DNA of 52,828 bases from positions 1-52,828 of the forward strand of contig CAMNSA010000016.1 in the NCBI GenBank assembly GCA_946554335.1, read 5' to 3'. This DNA is from an uncultured Neglectibacter sp. Its GTDB lineage: Bacteria > Bacillota > Clostridia > Oscillospirales > Acutalibacteraceae. The translations under genes were made by a program, and so were the position numbers. Shown here piece by piece: positions 17,856 through 25,321 of this stretch. Under the pieces are notes generated by a model. It saw only the letters and a program-made list of their open reading frames with translations, made no database searches and was not told where the DNA came from. Each line of letters starts with the position of its first letter. The first letter of the stretch is position 1.

Positions 17856-18905
17856 TTATCCTCTTACGGAAAAACGATAGACCGTCTTAGAGCGGAAGGT
17901 CTCTCCCGGCTTCAAAAAAGAGAAGGGGAATTCCGGATGGTTGGGAGAATCCGGATAGAACTGGGTCTCCAGGCAGAAGGCGGTGTGGGGCTTAATAAGC
18001 TCGCCGTCCTTGCCCTTGGAGCGTCCGGCATGATTGCTTGTGAACAGCTGCACGCCGGGCATATCGGAAAACACTTCCATCACGCGGCCGCTTTCCGGCT
18101 CATAGGCTTCGGCGATCTTCCGGAAGCCCTCGCCGTCCAGGCAGAAATTGTGGTCATAGCCGCCGCATAGCTTGATGAGATGATCCTCGGAAAAAATGTC
18201 CTTTCCGATCTTCTTGCCCTTGGTGAAGTCCAGAGGCCCGCCCGCCACGGGCAGCAGCTCTCCGGTGGGGATCAGGTCGTCCGTGACCGCGGTTACCTTG
18301 CCGGCGTTCAGGGTGAGCTCGGTGTCATAGATTTCCTTCTGGAAATCCCCGGACAGGTTAAAGAAGGAATGGTTGGTGGGGTTAAAGGGCGTCTCCTGAT
18401 CGGTCACCGCCTCATATTCCATGCTCAAAGCGTTGTCCGCCGTCAAAACATAGGTGACAGTCATGGAAAGGGTGCCGGGGAAGTTTTCGTCCCCGTCGGG
18501 GCTCACATGAGAAAACACGATCTTCGGCTCATCCCCGTCCACAGTCTCTTTCACCTGCCACAGCACCTGATGATAGCCCTTGGGGCCGCCGTGCAGGGAG
18601 TTTTCTCCGTTATTCTTAGAGAGCTCGTAGGTCTTGCCGTTCAAGGTAAATTTTGCTCCCTTGATGCGGTTTGCGTAACGCCCCACAAAGGTGCCGTGGA
18701 AGCTTCCTCTCGCATACTCCTCCAAAGTGCTGTGTCCCAGCACCATATCCCCCAGCTTTCCGTTTTTATCCTTGGCCATCAGGGTCAGGATCCGGCAGCC
18801 GAAGGGAGTGACGCACACGCTCATCCCGTTTTTGTTTTCCAGCGTGTAGGTGTCTACCGCTCTGCCGTCCGGCAAGGTCCCAAAGTTTCCTTTCACAATG
18901 GACAT
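17856..18905 (-). CDS. galM: Aldose 1-epimerase (mutarotase)
   Basis: Interconverts alpha and beta anomers of aldoses such as glucose and galactose. The 349-residue protein shows FVGRYANRIKGAKF, the NGENSLHGGPKGYHQ motif with a catalytic His, FNPTNHSFFNLSG with the second His, GGYDHNFCLDG, and a C-terminal LETQFYPDSPNHPEFP containing the catalytic Glu. The start at 18905 follows AGGAGG by eight bases; a TTG six bases upstream lies too close to it. It is downstream of the glucokinase gene, with a terminator between them, so together they serve hexose entry into glycolysis. Confidence 0.95.
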   Translation of the reverse strand: MSIVKGNFGTLPDGRAVDTYTLENKNGMSVCVTPFGCRILTLMAKDKNGKLGDMVLGHSTLEEYARGSFHGTFVGRYANRIKGAKFTLNGKTYELSKNNGENSLHGGPKGYHQVLWQVKETVDGDEPKIVFSHVSPDGDENFPGTLSMTVTYVLTADNALSMEYEAVTDQETPFNPTNHSFFNLSGDFQKEIYDTELTLNAGKVTAVTDDLIPTGELLPVAGGPLDFTKGKKIGKDIFSEDHLIKLCGGYDHNFCLDGEGFRKIAEAYEPESGRVMEVFSDMPGVQLFTSNHAGRSKGKDGELIKPHTAFCLETQFYPDSPNHPEFPFSFLKPGETFRSKTVYRFSVRG

Positions 18906-19004
18906 TTTCAATACCTCCTGGAATAATAAATGAAACCTCTGATTTCAAGAAAGCCGTCCTTCGCGAAAGCAAAAGGAAACGGTTTCACAGCTTCAGGGCT
19001 TCTT

Positions 19005-19029
19005 ATAACAACAGCCTTGCTGTTGTTAT
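19005..19029. terminator. Hairpin between glucokinase and epimerase genes
   Basis: Perfect ten-base arms ATAACAACAG and CTGTTGTTAT around a five-base loop, followed on the plus strand by TTTTCC. It may be a second element after the glucokinase terminator or part of the galM leader. Confidence 0.5.
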
Positions 19030-19037
19030 TTTCCTTT

Positions 19038-19072
19038 TGAAAAAGACAGCCGCAAAGCTTCTGTTTCGCGGC
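19038..19072 (-). terminator. Terminator after glucokinase
   Basis: On the minus strand GCCGCGAA pairs with TTTGCGGC and is followed by TGTCTTTTTC, 23 bases after the glucokinase stop. Confidence 0.65.
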
Positions 19073-19094
19073 CATCTTTTTTCCCCATTTGATC

Positions 19095-20054
19095 TCAGCT
19101 ATCCATCTTGCCCAGCAGCGCGGCGCCGATGATCCCGGCGTCGTTGCCCAGCTCCGCCCGGCAGACCACCGTCTTCTTGGCGGAGTTCATTGCGTACTGC
19201 TCTTTTTTCACAAATTCCCGCACAGGAGCCAGCAGCGTCTCGCCCTCGTTGCAGATCCCGCCGCCGATGCAGAAAATGTCCGGCTGGAAGATGTTGATCA
19301 TGTTGACTACGCCCACGCTCAGGTCCTTGATATACTCGTCCACGATCTCCTGGCCGATGGGGTCGCCCTGGCGCATGGCGTCAAACGCGGTGCGTCCGCT
19401 GACCCGGTTGATGTCCCCTTCCACCAGCTTCCACAGAGGGGAATCCTTAGGCGCCTTCTCCATGTGGATCTTCGTGGTCTTGATCAGTCCGGTAGCGGAG
19501 GCGTAGGTTTCCCAGCAGCCTAAACGGCCGCAGGTGCAGGGGCGCCCATCCACCACGATCACAGTGTGTCCCAGCTCACCGCCGGCAAAATTGCTGCCGG
19601 AGTAAACCTTTTTGTCAATGATGATCCCGCCGCCCAGGCCCGTACCCAGGGTGATGGCGATGCCGTTATTCGCGCCCTTCAAAGCGCCTGCCATAAACTC
19701 GCCCACCGCCGCAGCGTTGGCGTCGTTCTCCAGATAGACCTTCTTTCCCTCCAGGCGGTCGGAGACCATCTGGCGCAAAGGAGTGTTCCTGAAGGGCAGA
19801 TTGTTCGCATACTCGATCACACCGGTATCCCGATTGGCGGACCCGGGAGAGCCAATGCCCGCCCATTCAATGTCCTTGAGGGTAAGCCCGGCGTTTTTCA
19901 GAGCGTCATAGGAGGTCTGCGCCATGCCGTCAGCCACTTGCTCAGCCGTTTCCACTCTGGTCTTGTTGGAGGCCTTGGCGACGATCTTGTTGTTGTCGTC
20001 CACAACGCCTACGGCAATATTGGTGCCGCCCAGGTCGATTCCCAAATAATACAT
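19095..20054 (-). CDS. glcK: ROK-family glucokinase
   Basis: ATP-dependent phosphorylation of glucose to glucose-6-phosphate. The 319-residue protein starts with the phosphate-binding LGIDLGGTNIAVGVVDD. It has LENDANAAAVGEF with the catalytic Asp, ITLGTGLGGGI, the sugar-binding GELGHTVIV and the ROK zinc motif CTCGRLGCWE. The start follows AAAGGAGC. A promoter is visible upstream on the minus strand. Other ROK kinases (allose, mannose, N-acetylglucosamine) cannot be fully excluded by sequence alone, but the whole protein reads as the Gram-positive glucokinase class. Confidence 0.93.
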   Translation of the reverse strand: MYYLGIDLGGTNIAVGVVDDNNKIVAKASNKTRVETAEQVADGMAQTSYDALKNAGLTLKDIEWAGIGSPGSANRDTGVIEYANNLPFRNTPLRQMVSDRLEGKKVYLENDANAAAVGEFMAGALKGANNGIAITLGTGLGGGIIIDKKVYSGSNFAGGELGHTVIVVDGRPCTCGRLGCWETYASATGLIKTTKIHMEKAPKDSPLWKLVEGDINRVSGRTAFDAMRQGDPIGQEIVDEYIKDLSVGVVNMINIFQPDIFCIGGGICNEGETLLAPVREFVKKEQYAMNSAKKTVVCRAELGNDAGIIGAALLGKMDS

Positions 20055-20105
20055 AACTGATAGCTCCTTTGTAAAGATATTGGCAAGGATGTCCCATATG
20101 AATTC

Positions 20106-20134
20106 AGTATACTATATCCGGCGCGCAAAAGCAA
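20106..20134 (-). promoter_or_regulatory. Promoter for glucokinase
   Basis: On the minus strand TTGCTT (20134-20129), a 17-base spacer and TATACT (20111-20106), 52 bases before the ATG. Confidence 0.6.
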
Positions 20135-20177
20135 AGGAAAAGGGAAAATTTTTCCCCTTTTTTTCCGAACGGAAATC

Positions 20178-20206
20178 TTGATTTTTCCGTCCCGGTATGG
20201 TAGGAT
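20178..20206 (+). promoter_or_regulatory. Promoter for tRNA-Leu
   Basis: TTGATT at 20178-20183, a 17-base spacer and TAGGAT at 20201-20206. The predicted start lies a few bases before the mature tRNA. Confidence 0.65.
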
Positions 20207-20219
20207 GAAAAAGTTATAG

Positions 20220-20306
20220 GCCGCTATGGCGGAACTGGCAGACGCAAGGGACTTAAAATCCCTCGGTGGAAACACTGTACCGGTTCGATTCCGGTTAGCG
20301 GCACCA
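20220..20306 (+). tRNA. tRNA-Leu (anticodon UAA)
   Basis: An 87-base class II tRNA including an encoded CCA end. The acceptor stem is GCCGCTA/TAGCGGC with discriminator A. The anticodon loop CTTAAAA gives anticodon UAA, which reads UUA/UUG codons. The long variable arm (CCTCGGTGGAAACACTG region) and the T-arm GGTTCGATTCC are as expected for leucine. It has its own promoter and a strong terminator. Confidence 0.97.
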
Positions 20307-20344
20307 TGAAAAAGCCTTTCTGCTTTTGCAGAAAGGCTTTTTCA
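20307..20344 (+). terminator. Terminator after tRNA-Leu
   Basis: A 17-base perfect stem (TGAAAAAGCCTTTCTGC and its complement) with a TTTT loop. The right arm ends in a T-run, and the stem starts directly after the CCA end. Confidence 0.9.
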
Positions 20345-20390
20345 ATGATATCCGTTCCCTGCGGTCACGGATGATAACTCTTCGAGATGA

Positions 20391-20573
20391 TATCCACCTG
20401 CAATGAGCATGACGCGAGCCGCAGGTCTCTTCTATATTTTCACCGTGCGGCCCGCATCGGAAACTGAGCTTTACCTTATCTGGAAAAAATCTCAGGTTTT
20501 TTCCAGGGCCTCCAAGGAGTTTCTGCAGGAGATCGAAAAGGAATGGAAGGAAACCGGAACAGAGTATTTTTAA
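20391..20573 (+). pseudogene. Remnant of a LysR-family regulator (C-terminal end only)
   Basis: A 60-codon frame on the plus strand ends in TAA at 20571 and has the C-terminal character of LysR-type substrate-binding domains: AAGLFYIFTVRPASETE followed by LYLIWKKSQVFSRASKEFL. A TGA lies directly upstream in frame, and no helix-turn-helix or start can be found before the tRNA terminator at 20344. At least four fifths of the gene is missing. The fragment just after a tRNA gene suggests deletion or replacement next to this site. The assignment rests on motif resemblance only. Confidence 0.55.
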
Positions 20574-20590
20574 ACCCGGGGCATAAAAAG

Positions 20591-20620
20591 CAGGCGGAAT
20601 GTATTCCGCCTGTTTTCTTT
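20591..20620. terminator. Bidirectional terminator at 20600
   Basis: CAGGCGGAAT and its complement flank a two-base loop, followed by TTTTCTTT on the plus strand and preceded by AAAAAG. It serves the minus-strand gene at 20621 and the vanished plus-strand regulator. Confidence 0.8.
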
Positions 20621-21505
20621 TCAGGTTTTGGAAACCTTTGCCTTCCACCTCTGATAAAACAACAGCTTTTCCATGGTGACCCTCGGTCGAGACCAATCCC
20701 GCGCTTGCCTGGCTTCTTCCGGATAGGGCGTACTCCACTTCCAGCAGATTTCAAAGCCGCCATCCTCCATCTGCTGCCTGTCCAGCGAAGCGAGCTCCTC
20801 CTCAATCAGTCCAAGCAGAGTTTCCGGCAGAAAATCACTGTCAAAATAGGAGGGCGCCGGAACATATTCCACTCCGTATTTAGAGCTGTCTGTGCAGACG
20901 AGCTCTTCCACTTTTTTCTCCAGAGAGCGCCGTACCGAATTCAAATCAATCACATCCTTGATTCCGGACTGCTTCAACAGACGGTAAGCCAGAATATAGC
21001 AATTCAGGCCATCTCCCTTCTGCTCTTTTTCCAGGACCTTAAAAGCGCTTTGCACTACCTCTCGATATTCTCTCTCACCCATACATACTAAAAATGCCGC
21101 CAGAGATACCGTAGGATTCCAGAAAGAAAGTCCCTCCCTCACTTCCCACCAGATGGCGTGAGGATGCTCTTTGTTGCTGTCGATCACAGCGGGCCAGTAC
21201 CCACCTTTCGGATTCACGGACGCTTTGAGCCAGTGAACCAACCCTGTCGTCATCTCCTTTGCATCTTCCAGGGCCCCGGTGCGAAAAAGGATCTCCAAGG
21301 CCATATTGGCGGCAATGGGATGAGAGGCCGGGTTCCAGTTATCCGGCTCCAGTCCGTGTCCAAATCCGCCGTCCGGATTCTGATAGTAGCTCAAGGCTTC
21401 TATCACCGCCTGCCTGGATCCGTTTTGAAAATAGTACCCAAATTCTGCCCGCTCAATGGGGCGTGCGTTTTTTAAAACAAATTGCTGCGCTTTTTGAATA
21501 TCCAT
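20621..21505 (-). CDS. Alpha/alpha-toroid (prenyltransferase/squalene-cyclase-like repeat) protein of unknown function
   Basis: A 294-residue soluble protein. It contains repeated helical segments with NPDGGFGHGLEPD, NPKGGYWPA and MEDGGFEICWKWST, resembling the QW-type repeats of terpenoid cyclase/prenyltransferase alpha/alpha-toroid folds. Catalytic DxDD or zinc-site motifs of true cyclases or prenyltransferases are not evident, so I assign a fold and no reaction. The ATG at 21505 follows AAGGAG and lies only six bases after the stop of the TfoX-N gene, so the two are probably co-transcribed. Aromatic-rich segments suggest a hydrophobic or carbohydrate ligand. Confidence 0.7.
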   Translation of the reverse strand: MDIQKAQQFVLKNARPIERAEFGYYFQNGSRQAVIEALSYYQNPDGGFGHGLEPDNWNPASHPIAANMALEILFRTGALEDAKEMTTGLVHWLKASVNPKGGYWPAVIDSNKEHPHAIWWEVREGLSFWNPTVSLAAFLVCMGEREYREVVQSAFKVLEKEQKGDGLNCYILAYRLLKQSGIKDVIDLNSVRRSLEKKVEELVCTDSSKYGVEYVPAPSYFDSDFLPETLLGLIEEELASLDRQQMEDGGFEICWKWSTPYPEEARQARDWSRPRVTMEKLLFYQRWKAKVSKT

Positions 21506-21511
21506 TCAAAA

Positions 21512-21841
21512 TTACTCCTTTCCTTTTTTCAGCTTCTTCACCTTCCGCTCCGGAAGCTGGGAGAACATTTCCTGCACCATGGCGCACAGGGCCTCCGCGT
21601 CCTCTAAAATCGTCACCGGCAGCATCTCCTTCGCACCCTGATAGGGCGGCCTGGGTATGCTGTACGGCATGGCCTTTCGGGCGGCCGGCACATTCTTTAC
21701 CAGAAAATCTCCCCCATAGATGCCACCGAAGATCCGCTCCCGGTAATAAAAGATCGTCCCTCCCATCATGGGGATGCTTCGTACCTGTTCCAAAGCGCTC
21801 AGCTGCTCCAGCACATATTGTGTAAGCTCTCGGTTTCCCAT
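21512..21841 (-). CDS. TfoX N-terminal-domain protein
   Basis: A 109-residue protein with the TfoX/Sxy N-terminal fold: LEQVRSIPMMGGTIFYYRER, IFGGIYGGDFLVKN and a C-terminal helix. In gammaproteobacteria Sxy regulates competence with CRP, but stand-alone TfoX-N proteins in Firmicutes have no established role, so no function is claimed. The ATG at 21841 follows GGAGGAGG; the frame is open 19 codons upstream without similarity. The lysine-rich C-terminus (KVKKLKKGKE) may bind nucleic acid. It precedes the toroid gene in the same transcript. Confidence 0.75.
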   Translation of the reverse strand: MGNRELTQYVLEQLSALEQVRSIPMMGGTIFYYRERIFGGIYGGDFLVKNVPAARKAMPYSIPRPPYQGAKEMLPVTILEDAEALCAMVQEMFSQLPERKVKKLKKGKE

Positions 21842-21875
21842 TTGACCTCCTCCTTTTTCTCTCAGGATAAAACAA

Positions 21876-21903
21876 GGAACATGACGGCAGTCTGTCATGT
21901 TCC
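21876..21903 (-). terminator. Terminator after the D-amino-acid operon
   Basis: Ten-base perfect arms GGAACATGAC and GTCATGTTCC around an eight-base loop. It is followed on the plus strand by CTGTTTTTT and on the minus strand by TTGTTTTATCC. It lies 30 bases after the RidA stop. Confidence 0.8.
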
Positions 21904-21933
21904 CTGTTTTTTATTCGCGATCTGTGTTTTTTC

Positions 21934-22398
21934 TCAGCGCAGCTCGAAAAGGGCCTCTGTCTCCACCGGGATATTTCCGGGCAGGACGCACTGGCCGATG
22001 GCGGAACGGGTAGGCGCGCCCGCCTCTTCCCCGAACAGGTCCATCAAAAGCTGGGTGCCGCCGTTGGCTACCTGGGGCTGGCGATAGAAATCGGGGGTGC
22101 TCGCCACGAAGCAGGTAACCTTGACGGCGCTTTTCACCAGGTCCAGGTCGCCGATCTCCCGCTTGAGCACAGCCAGCACATTCAACATACAATTTCTCGC
22201 GTACTCATACCCCTGCTCTTCCGAAACCTCCGCCCCCAGCTTACCCTCGATGGAGGCGCCATCCAAAACAGGGCCGCAGCCGGAAATATAAACCAGCTTC
22301 TCCCCAAAGCGCTTAGCAGGGGAATACAGGCCTCCCTTTGCGGGGGGCTGGGGCAGAGAAAGCCCTAATTCCTTCAGTTTTTCTTCGACTTTACTCAT
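21934..22398 (-). CDS. RidA/YjgF-family enamine/imine deaminase (separately startable)
   Basis: The 154-residue C-terminal part has its own ATG at 22398, with AAAAAAAGGAG about nine bases upstream, so it can be made alone. It matches the longer YjgF_endoribonuc class: LKELGLSLPQPPAKGG, LVYISGCGPV, EQGYEYARNCMLNVLA, and APTRSAIG with the substrate-binding Arg, ending in VETEALFEL. RidA proteins hydrolyse reactive 2-aminoacrylate or 2-aminocrotonate released by PLP-dependent serine/threonine dehydratases. The PLP enzyme two genes upstream (24006-25148) is of a family that does this chemistry on D-serine or D-threonine, so the operon is chemically coherent. Confidence 0.85.
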   Translation of the reverse strand: MSKVEEKLKELGLSLPQPPAKGGLYSPAKRFGEKLVYISGCGPVLDGASIEGKLGAEVSEEQGYEYARNCMLNVLAVLKREIGDLDLVKSAVKVTCFVASTPDFYRQPQVANGGTQLLMDLFGEEAGAPTRSAIGQCVLPGNIPVETEALFELR

Positions 22399-24009
22399 GA
22401 TTGATTTCTCCTTTTTTTGTTTTATTTCAAAAATCGTCATTTTTTTTAAAACTTTCCCCTGTCTTTCACAGGCTGGCGCTCCGTTTACCAGCACCAGCTC
22501 AAGGCCCTCTGAAAGCCGCTTGGGCTCCTGCCAGGTGGCTCTGTCCGCAAACTTGGCAGGATCAAACAGCAAAAGATCCCCATAGTTTCCAGGGCGAAGC
22601 GTTCCCCGATCCTTTAGTCCCAGCCGGGCGGCGGGAAGTCCGGTCATTTTATGAACCGCCTCCCCCAGAGTCAACAGCTTTTTTTCTCTTACATATTCCC
22701 GCAAGAATTTAGGAAACGCTCCATAGAGCCTGGGATGGGGACTCTCTCCCCCTCCATACAGCGCATCTGAGATCAGCGAGACCCAGGGAAGGCACAGCAC
22801 CCGGTCCACGTCGGCCTGGGCCATGCTCATCACGATGACGCCCGCCTTCCCGCCGCTGGCGGAAACCAATCGGCAGAAAAGCTCTTCTTCCGCTATATTC
22901 AGAGAACCGGCGGCAGCGGAGAAATCCAGACCTGCCAAAGACTCATATTCCCGATTTGCCGCAGAGCTGATTACGACCCGCTCCCAGCCGATGGAGGACA
23001 CCATATTGTCCCAATCTGAAAATTCCTTTTTGATCTCCTTCGCAAAGATCTCCCGGCCCTCTTTGGTGCTCAGATACGCCGAAAGAGACCCTTTTGCCTC
23101 CTCCAGCACCGTGGGCGGGACCAGAGACAGGATCGTGGTGGAGCCGCCCGTATAGGGATAGGCGTCCGCAGTGGCGTCCTGCCCCGAAGCCCTCGCCCGC
23201 TCCAATAAAGTGATGGCACGCTCGATCCCCCTTCCGTGGTTTTTCAGCCCTGTCACCTTGAAGTGGCTGACATTCACCGGGATCTGAGCCCTCCTGCCGA
23301 TCTCCAGCACCTCTTCCACGGACTGAGAGAGGGAAGCGCCCTCTCCCCGGATATGGCTGGTAAGATATCCCCCGTACTCTCTGCAAAGCTTTGCGAGAAA
23401 CACGAAGTCTTCCAGAGTGCTCCAACACTCCGGCGTGTACATGATACCGCAGGACAGGCCCAAAGCGCCGGCCTCCATGGCGTCTCTCACATACCCTTCC
23501 GCCGCCTTCCGGCTTTCCTTGTCAAAGGGGATATTGCCGAAACCCTTCGCCGCCGTGGTGATTGCTCCGGTAGCCCCCAGCACACCCAGATTGATCGGGT
23601 GCTTCCGGGATTCCAAAGCAGAAAAGAACTGTGACACCCTTGGGAAAAAGCTGCTGCCGGGGGCCGTCCCCAGACAGGGCTCCAGGAAGCTATACAGCTC
23701 TTCCCTGTTTTCAGGCGTACAGGGCGCGGGAGCCAGCCCACAGTTGCCCATCACCGCCGTGGTGATGCCCTGAGAGAGCTCAATTTCCCCGAAATGCTCG
23801 TCGTAGAGCGCGGCCAGGTCACAGTGGCGGTGGGCGTCGATAAAGCCGGGGGCTGCGATCATTCCCGCCCCGTCGATCACCTGGGCGTCCACCTCCCCCA
23901 GAGGGACGGGGGAAACCGCCTCAATCTTTTCTCCCTTGAGCAGAAGCTCACCGGGATAGGGCTCTTTCCCGGTGCCGTCGCAGATCAGCGCGTTTTTAAT
24001 GTGTATCAT
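21934..24009 (-). CDS. N-acyl-D-amino-acid deacylase fused in frame to a RidA domain
   Basis: As written, one 691-residue frame. Residues 1-520 are an amidohydrolase of the D-aminoacylase family, which removes the acyl group from N-acyl-D-amino acids. The metal motif H-x-H is His60/His62 (PGFIDAHRHCD), followed by VMGNCGLAPAP and NVSHFKVTG. From Met538 onward the frame is a complete RidA-type protein. The join is a low-complexity linker that reads like an untranslated spacer, and it follows an A8 tract. One A fewer would give a TGA at codon 524, the normal length for this enzyme. So the fusion may be a slippage product, a phase-variable switch or a base-calling error. The start overlaps the upstream stop (ATGA at 24009). 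Confidence 0.85.
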   Translation of the reverse strand: MIHIKNALICDGTGKEPYPGELLLKGEKIEAVSPVPLGEVDAQVIDGAGMIAAPGFIDAHRHCDLAALYDEHFGEIELSQGITTAVMGNCGLAPAPCTPENREELYSFLEPCLGTAPGSSFFPRVSQFFSALESRKHPINLGVLGATGAITTAAKGFGNIPFDKESRKAAEGYVRDAMEAGALGLSCGIMYTPECWSTLEDFVFLAKLCREYGGYLTSHIRGEGASLSQSVEEVLEIGRRAQIPVNVSHFKVTGLKNHGRGIERAITLLERARASGQDATADAYPYTGGSTTILSLVPPTVLEEAKGSLSAYLSTKEGREIFAKEIKKEFSDWDNMVSSIGWERVVISSAANREYESLAGLDFSAAAGSLNIAEEELFCRLVSASGGKAGVIVMSMAQADVDRVLCLPWVSLISDALYGGGESPHPRLYGAFPKFLREYVREKKLLTLGEAVHKMTGLPAARLGLKDRGTLRPGNYGDLLLFDPAKFADRATWQEPKRLSEGLELVLVNGAPACERQGKVLKKMTIFEIKQKKEKSIMSKVEEKLKELGLSLPQPPAKGGLYSPAKRFGEKLVYISGCGPVLDGASIEGKLGAEVSEEQGYEYARNCMLNVLAVLKREIGDLDLVKSAVKVTCFVASTPDFYRQPQVANGGTQLLMDLFGEEAGAPTRSAIGQCVLPGNIPVETEALFELR
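22440..22447 (-). other. A8 homopolymer controlling the deacylase stop codon
   Basis: On the coding (minus) strand eight A residues sit in GTTTT-A8-TGACG. With eight, the frame reads VLKKM and continues into RidA; with seven it reads VLKK-stop (TGA). Runs of this length are known slippage sites for RNA and DNA polymerases. The same linker has a second run of seven A residues in the RidA ribosome binding site (22412-22418). Confidence 0.8.
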
Positions 24010-25148
24010 ACCAGCATCCCCCTGGCCGCTACAGGCATTCTCCGCAAAGCGCCGTTTTCCCAGAGAAATACAGAGTTTTGCAGGTTGACGGCAGTACACA
24101 CATGAATGGGAATAAGCTCTAAAAGCTGTCCTACCCGCAGGCCGGTGATACCGTTTTCCGTGGTGAGAATCCCATGCTCCTCGTTCATGCGTCTGAGATG
24201 TAAGTTCCCATTGGGCAGTCCAGTGGCGGGATCGATGGGGATGGCGTAGCCGGGATAGTCCTCCAGAGAAATGTCCATGGGAAAGGTCTTGGTGCCCCCG
24301 TCGATGACAGCATAGTCCGGAGCCGGTGTGCTGACCACCGTGGCGTACAGCCGCACAGCGATTTGCTCAAATGTGGCGCATCGTTCCTTCGTCAGCATCC
24401 AGTCCCCAAAAATATAGGTGCCGGGACGCACCTCGGTGACCAACCCTGTTCTCGCCGCCTGAAGCCCTGTGGGGGTAGAGCCGGCGCTCACTTCCCGAAT
24501 GTCCACGCCGTTCTCCCGCAGGGCCTTGGCCATTTCATTCATCAGCTCCGCTTCTTCCCGGGCGGCAGCCTCGTTATCCTCTGTAGGCTTCCCGTTTAAA
24601 ATCAGGCTTTTAAAGGTGTAAATGCCTGTCAGATTCAGATGAGAAAGAACGGAAATCTGTTTGCCAAGCTCCAGATAATGCTCCCGCAAAACGCCGGTCC
24701 GTTTGGCGCCGGTGTCGATCTCTAAACGCACCTCGCACACAAGCCCCTCTTTTTCCGCCGCGACATTCAGAGCGAGGGCTCCTTCTATGCTGTCCACCGC
24801 CAGGATCAGCCTGCGAATCTGCTTTTGAAGGGCTAACGCCCGGCGGATCCGGAACTCTCCCACCATGGGATAGGCGATAAAAATATCCTGTGCGCCGCCT
24901 TTTGCCATCACTTCGGCCTCGCTTATCTTGGCACAGGTGACGCCGTCTGCACCGGCATCCAGCTGCAAGCCGGCAAAATAGGGCATCTTGTGAGTTTTGA
25001 TATGTGGGCGCAGCTTACAGCCCGAGGCGCTTACCTCGCGCTGCACTCGTTCAATATTCTGTTTCGCGATCTCCCCGTCTATGAGGATCGCAGGCGTCTC
25101 CGGCAGGGAGACCGCTTCTTTTCGCACCAGCTCAAAAACCGTTGCCAT
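24006..25148 (-). CDS. D-threonine aldolase / D-serine dehydratase-like PLP enzyme (DSD1 family)
   Basis: A 380-residue fold-type III PLP enzyme. The N-terminal alanine-racemase-like barrel has RPHIKTHK, where Lys51 is the likely PLP lysine. The C-terminal domain ends with the metal-ligand pattern His-x-Cys in IPIHVCTAVNL, typical of the D-serine dehydratase/D-threonine aldolase group. It would act on D-serine or D-threonine, or D-3-hydroxyamino acids, giving pyruvate/2-oxobutyrate with ammonia or glycine plus an aldehyde. The start at 25148 follows GGAGGAG; an upstream in-frame start lacks similarity. Its stop overlaps the deacylase start, which implies coupled expression in an N-acyl-D-amino-acid degradation operon. 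Confidence 0.87.
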   Translation of the reverse strand: MATVFELVRKEAVSLPETPAILIDGEIAKQNIERVQREVSASGCKLRPHIKTHKMPYFAGLQLDAGADGVTCAKISEAEVMAKGGAQDIFIAYPMVGEFRIRRALALQKQIRRLILAVDSIEGALALNVAAEKEGLVCEVRLEIDTGAKRTGVLREHYLELGKQISVLSHLNLTGIYTFKSLILNGKPTEDNEAAAREEAELMNEMAKALRENGVDIREVSAGSTPTGLQAARTGLVTEVRPGTYIFGDWMLTKERCATFEQIAVRLYATVVSTPAPDYAVIDGGTKTFPMDISLEDYPGYAIPIDPATGLPNGNLHLRRMNEEHGILTTENGITGLRVGQLLELIPIHVCTAVNLQNSVFLWENGALRRMPVAARGMLV

Positions 25149-25321
25149 GTGTTCTCCTCCTCCATGATTCCTACCGCTATCATAGCACAGCGGGAAGAAA
25201 GGATAAAGTGTTTTTTCCCATATAGATCCACAGAGAATTTTCAAAAAGCTTTCTCACAGCTTGGAAATATGTTAAAATAGAGGCGTTATTCTTCGGAAAC
25301 TGTGAAAAAGGAGCGGAAAAG

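Noticed and set aside
18180-18926. A 248-codon plus-strand frame over galM
   Set aside because: It is antisense to an unambiguous aldose 1-epimerase and has no motif or start signal; the same applies to the long antisense frames over purA, gdhA, fucI and GH116.
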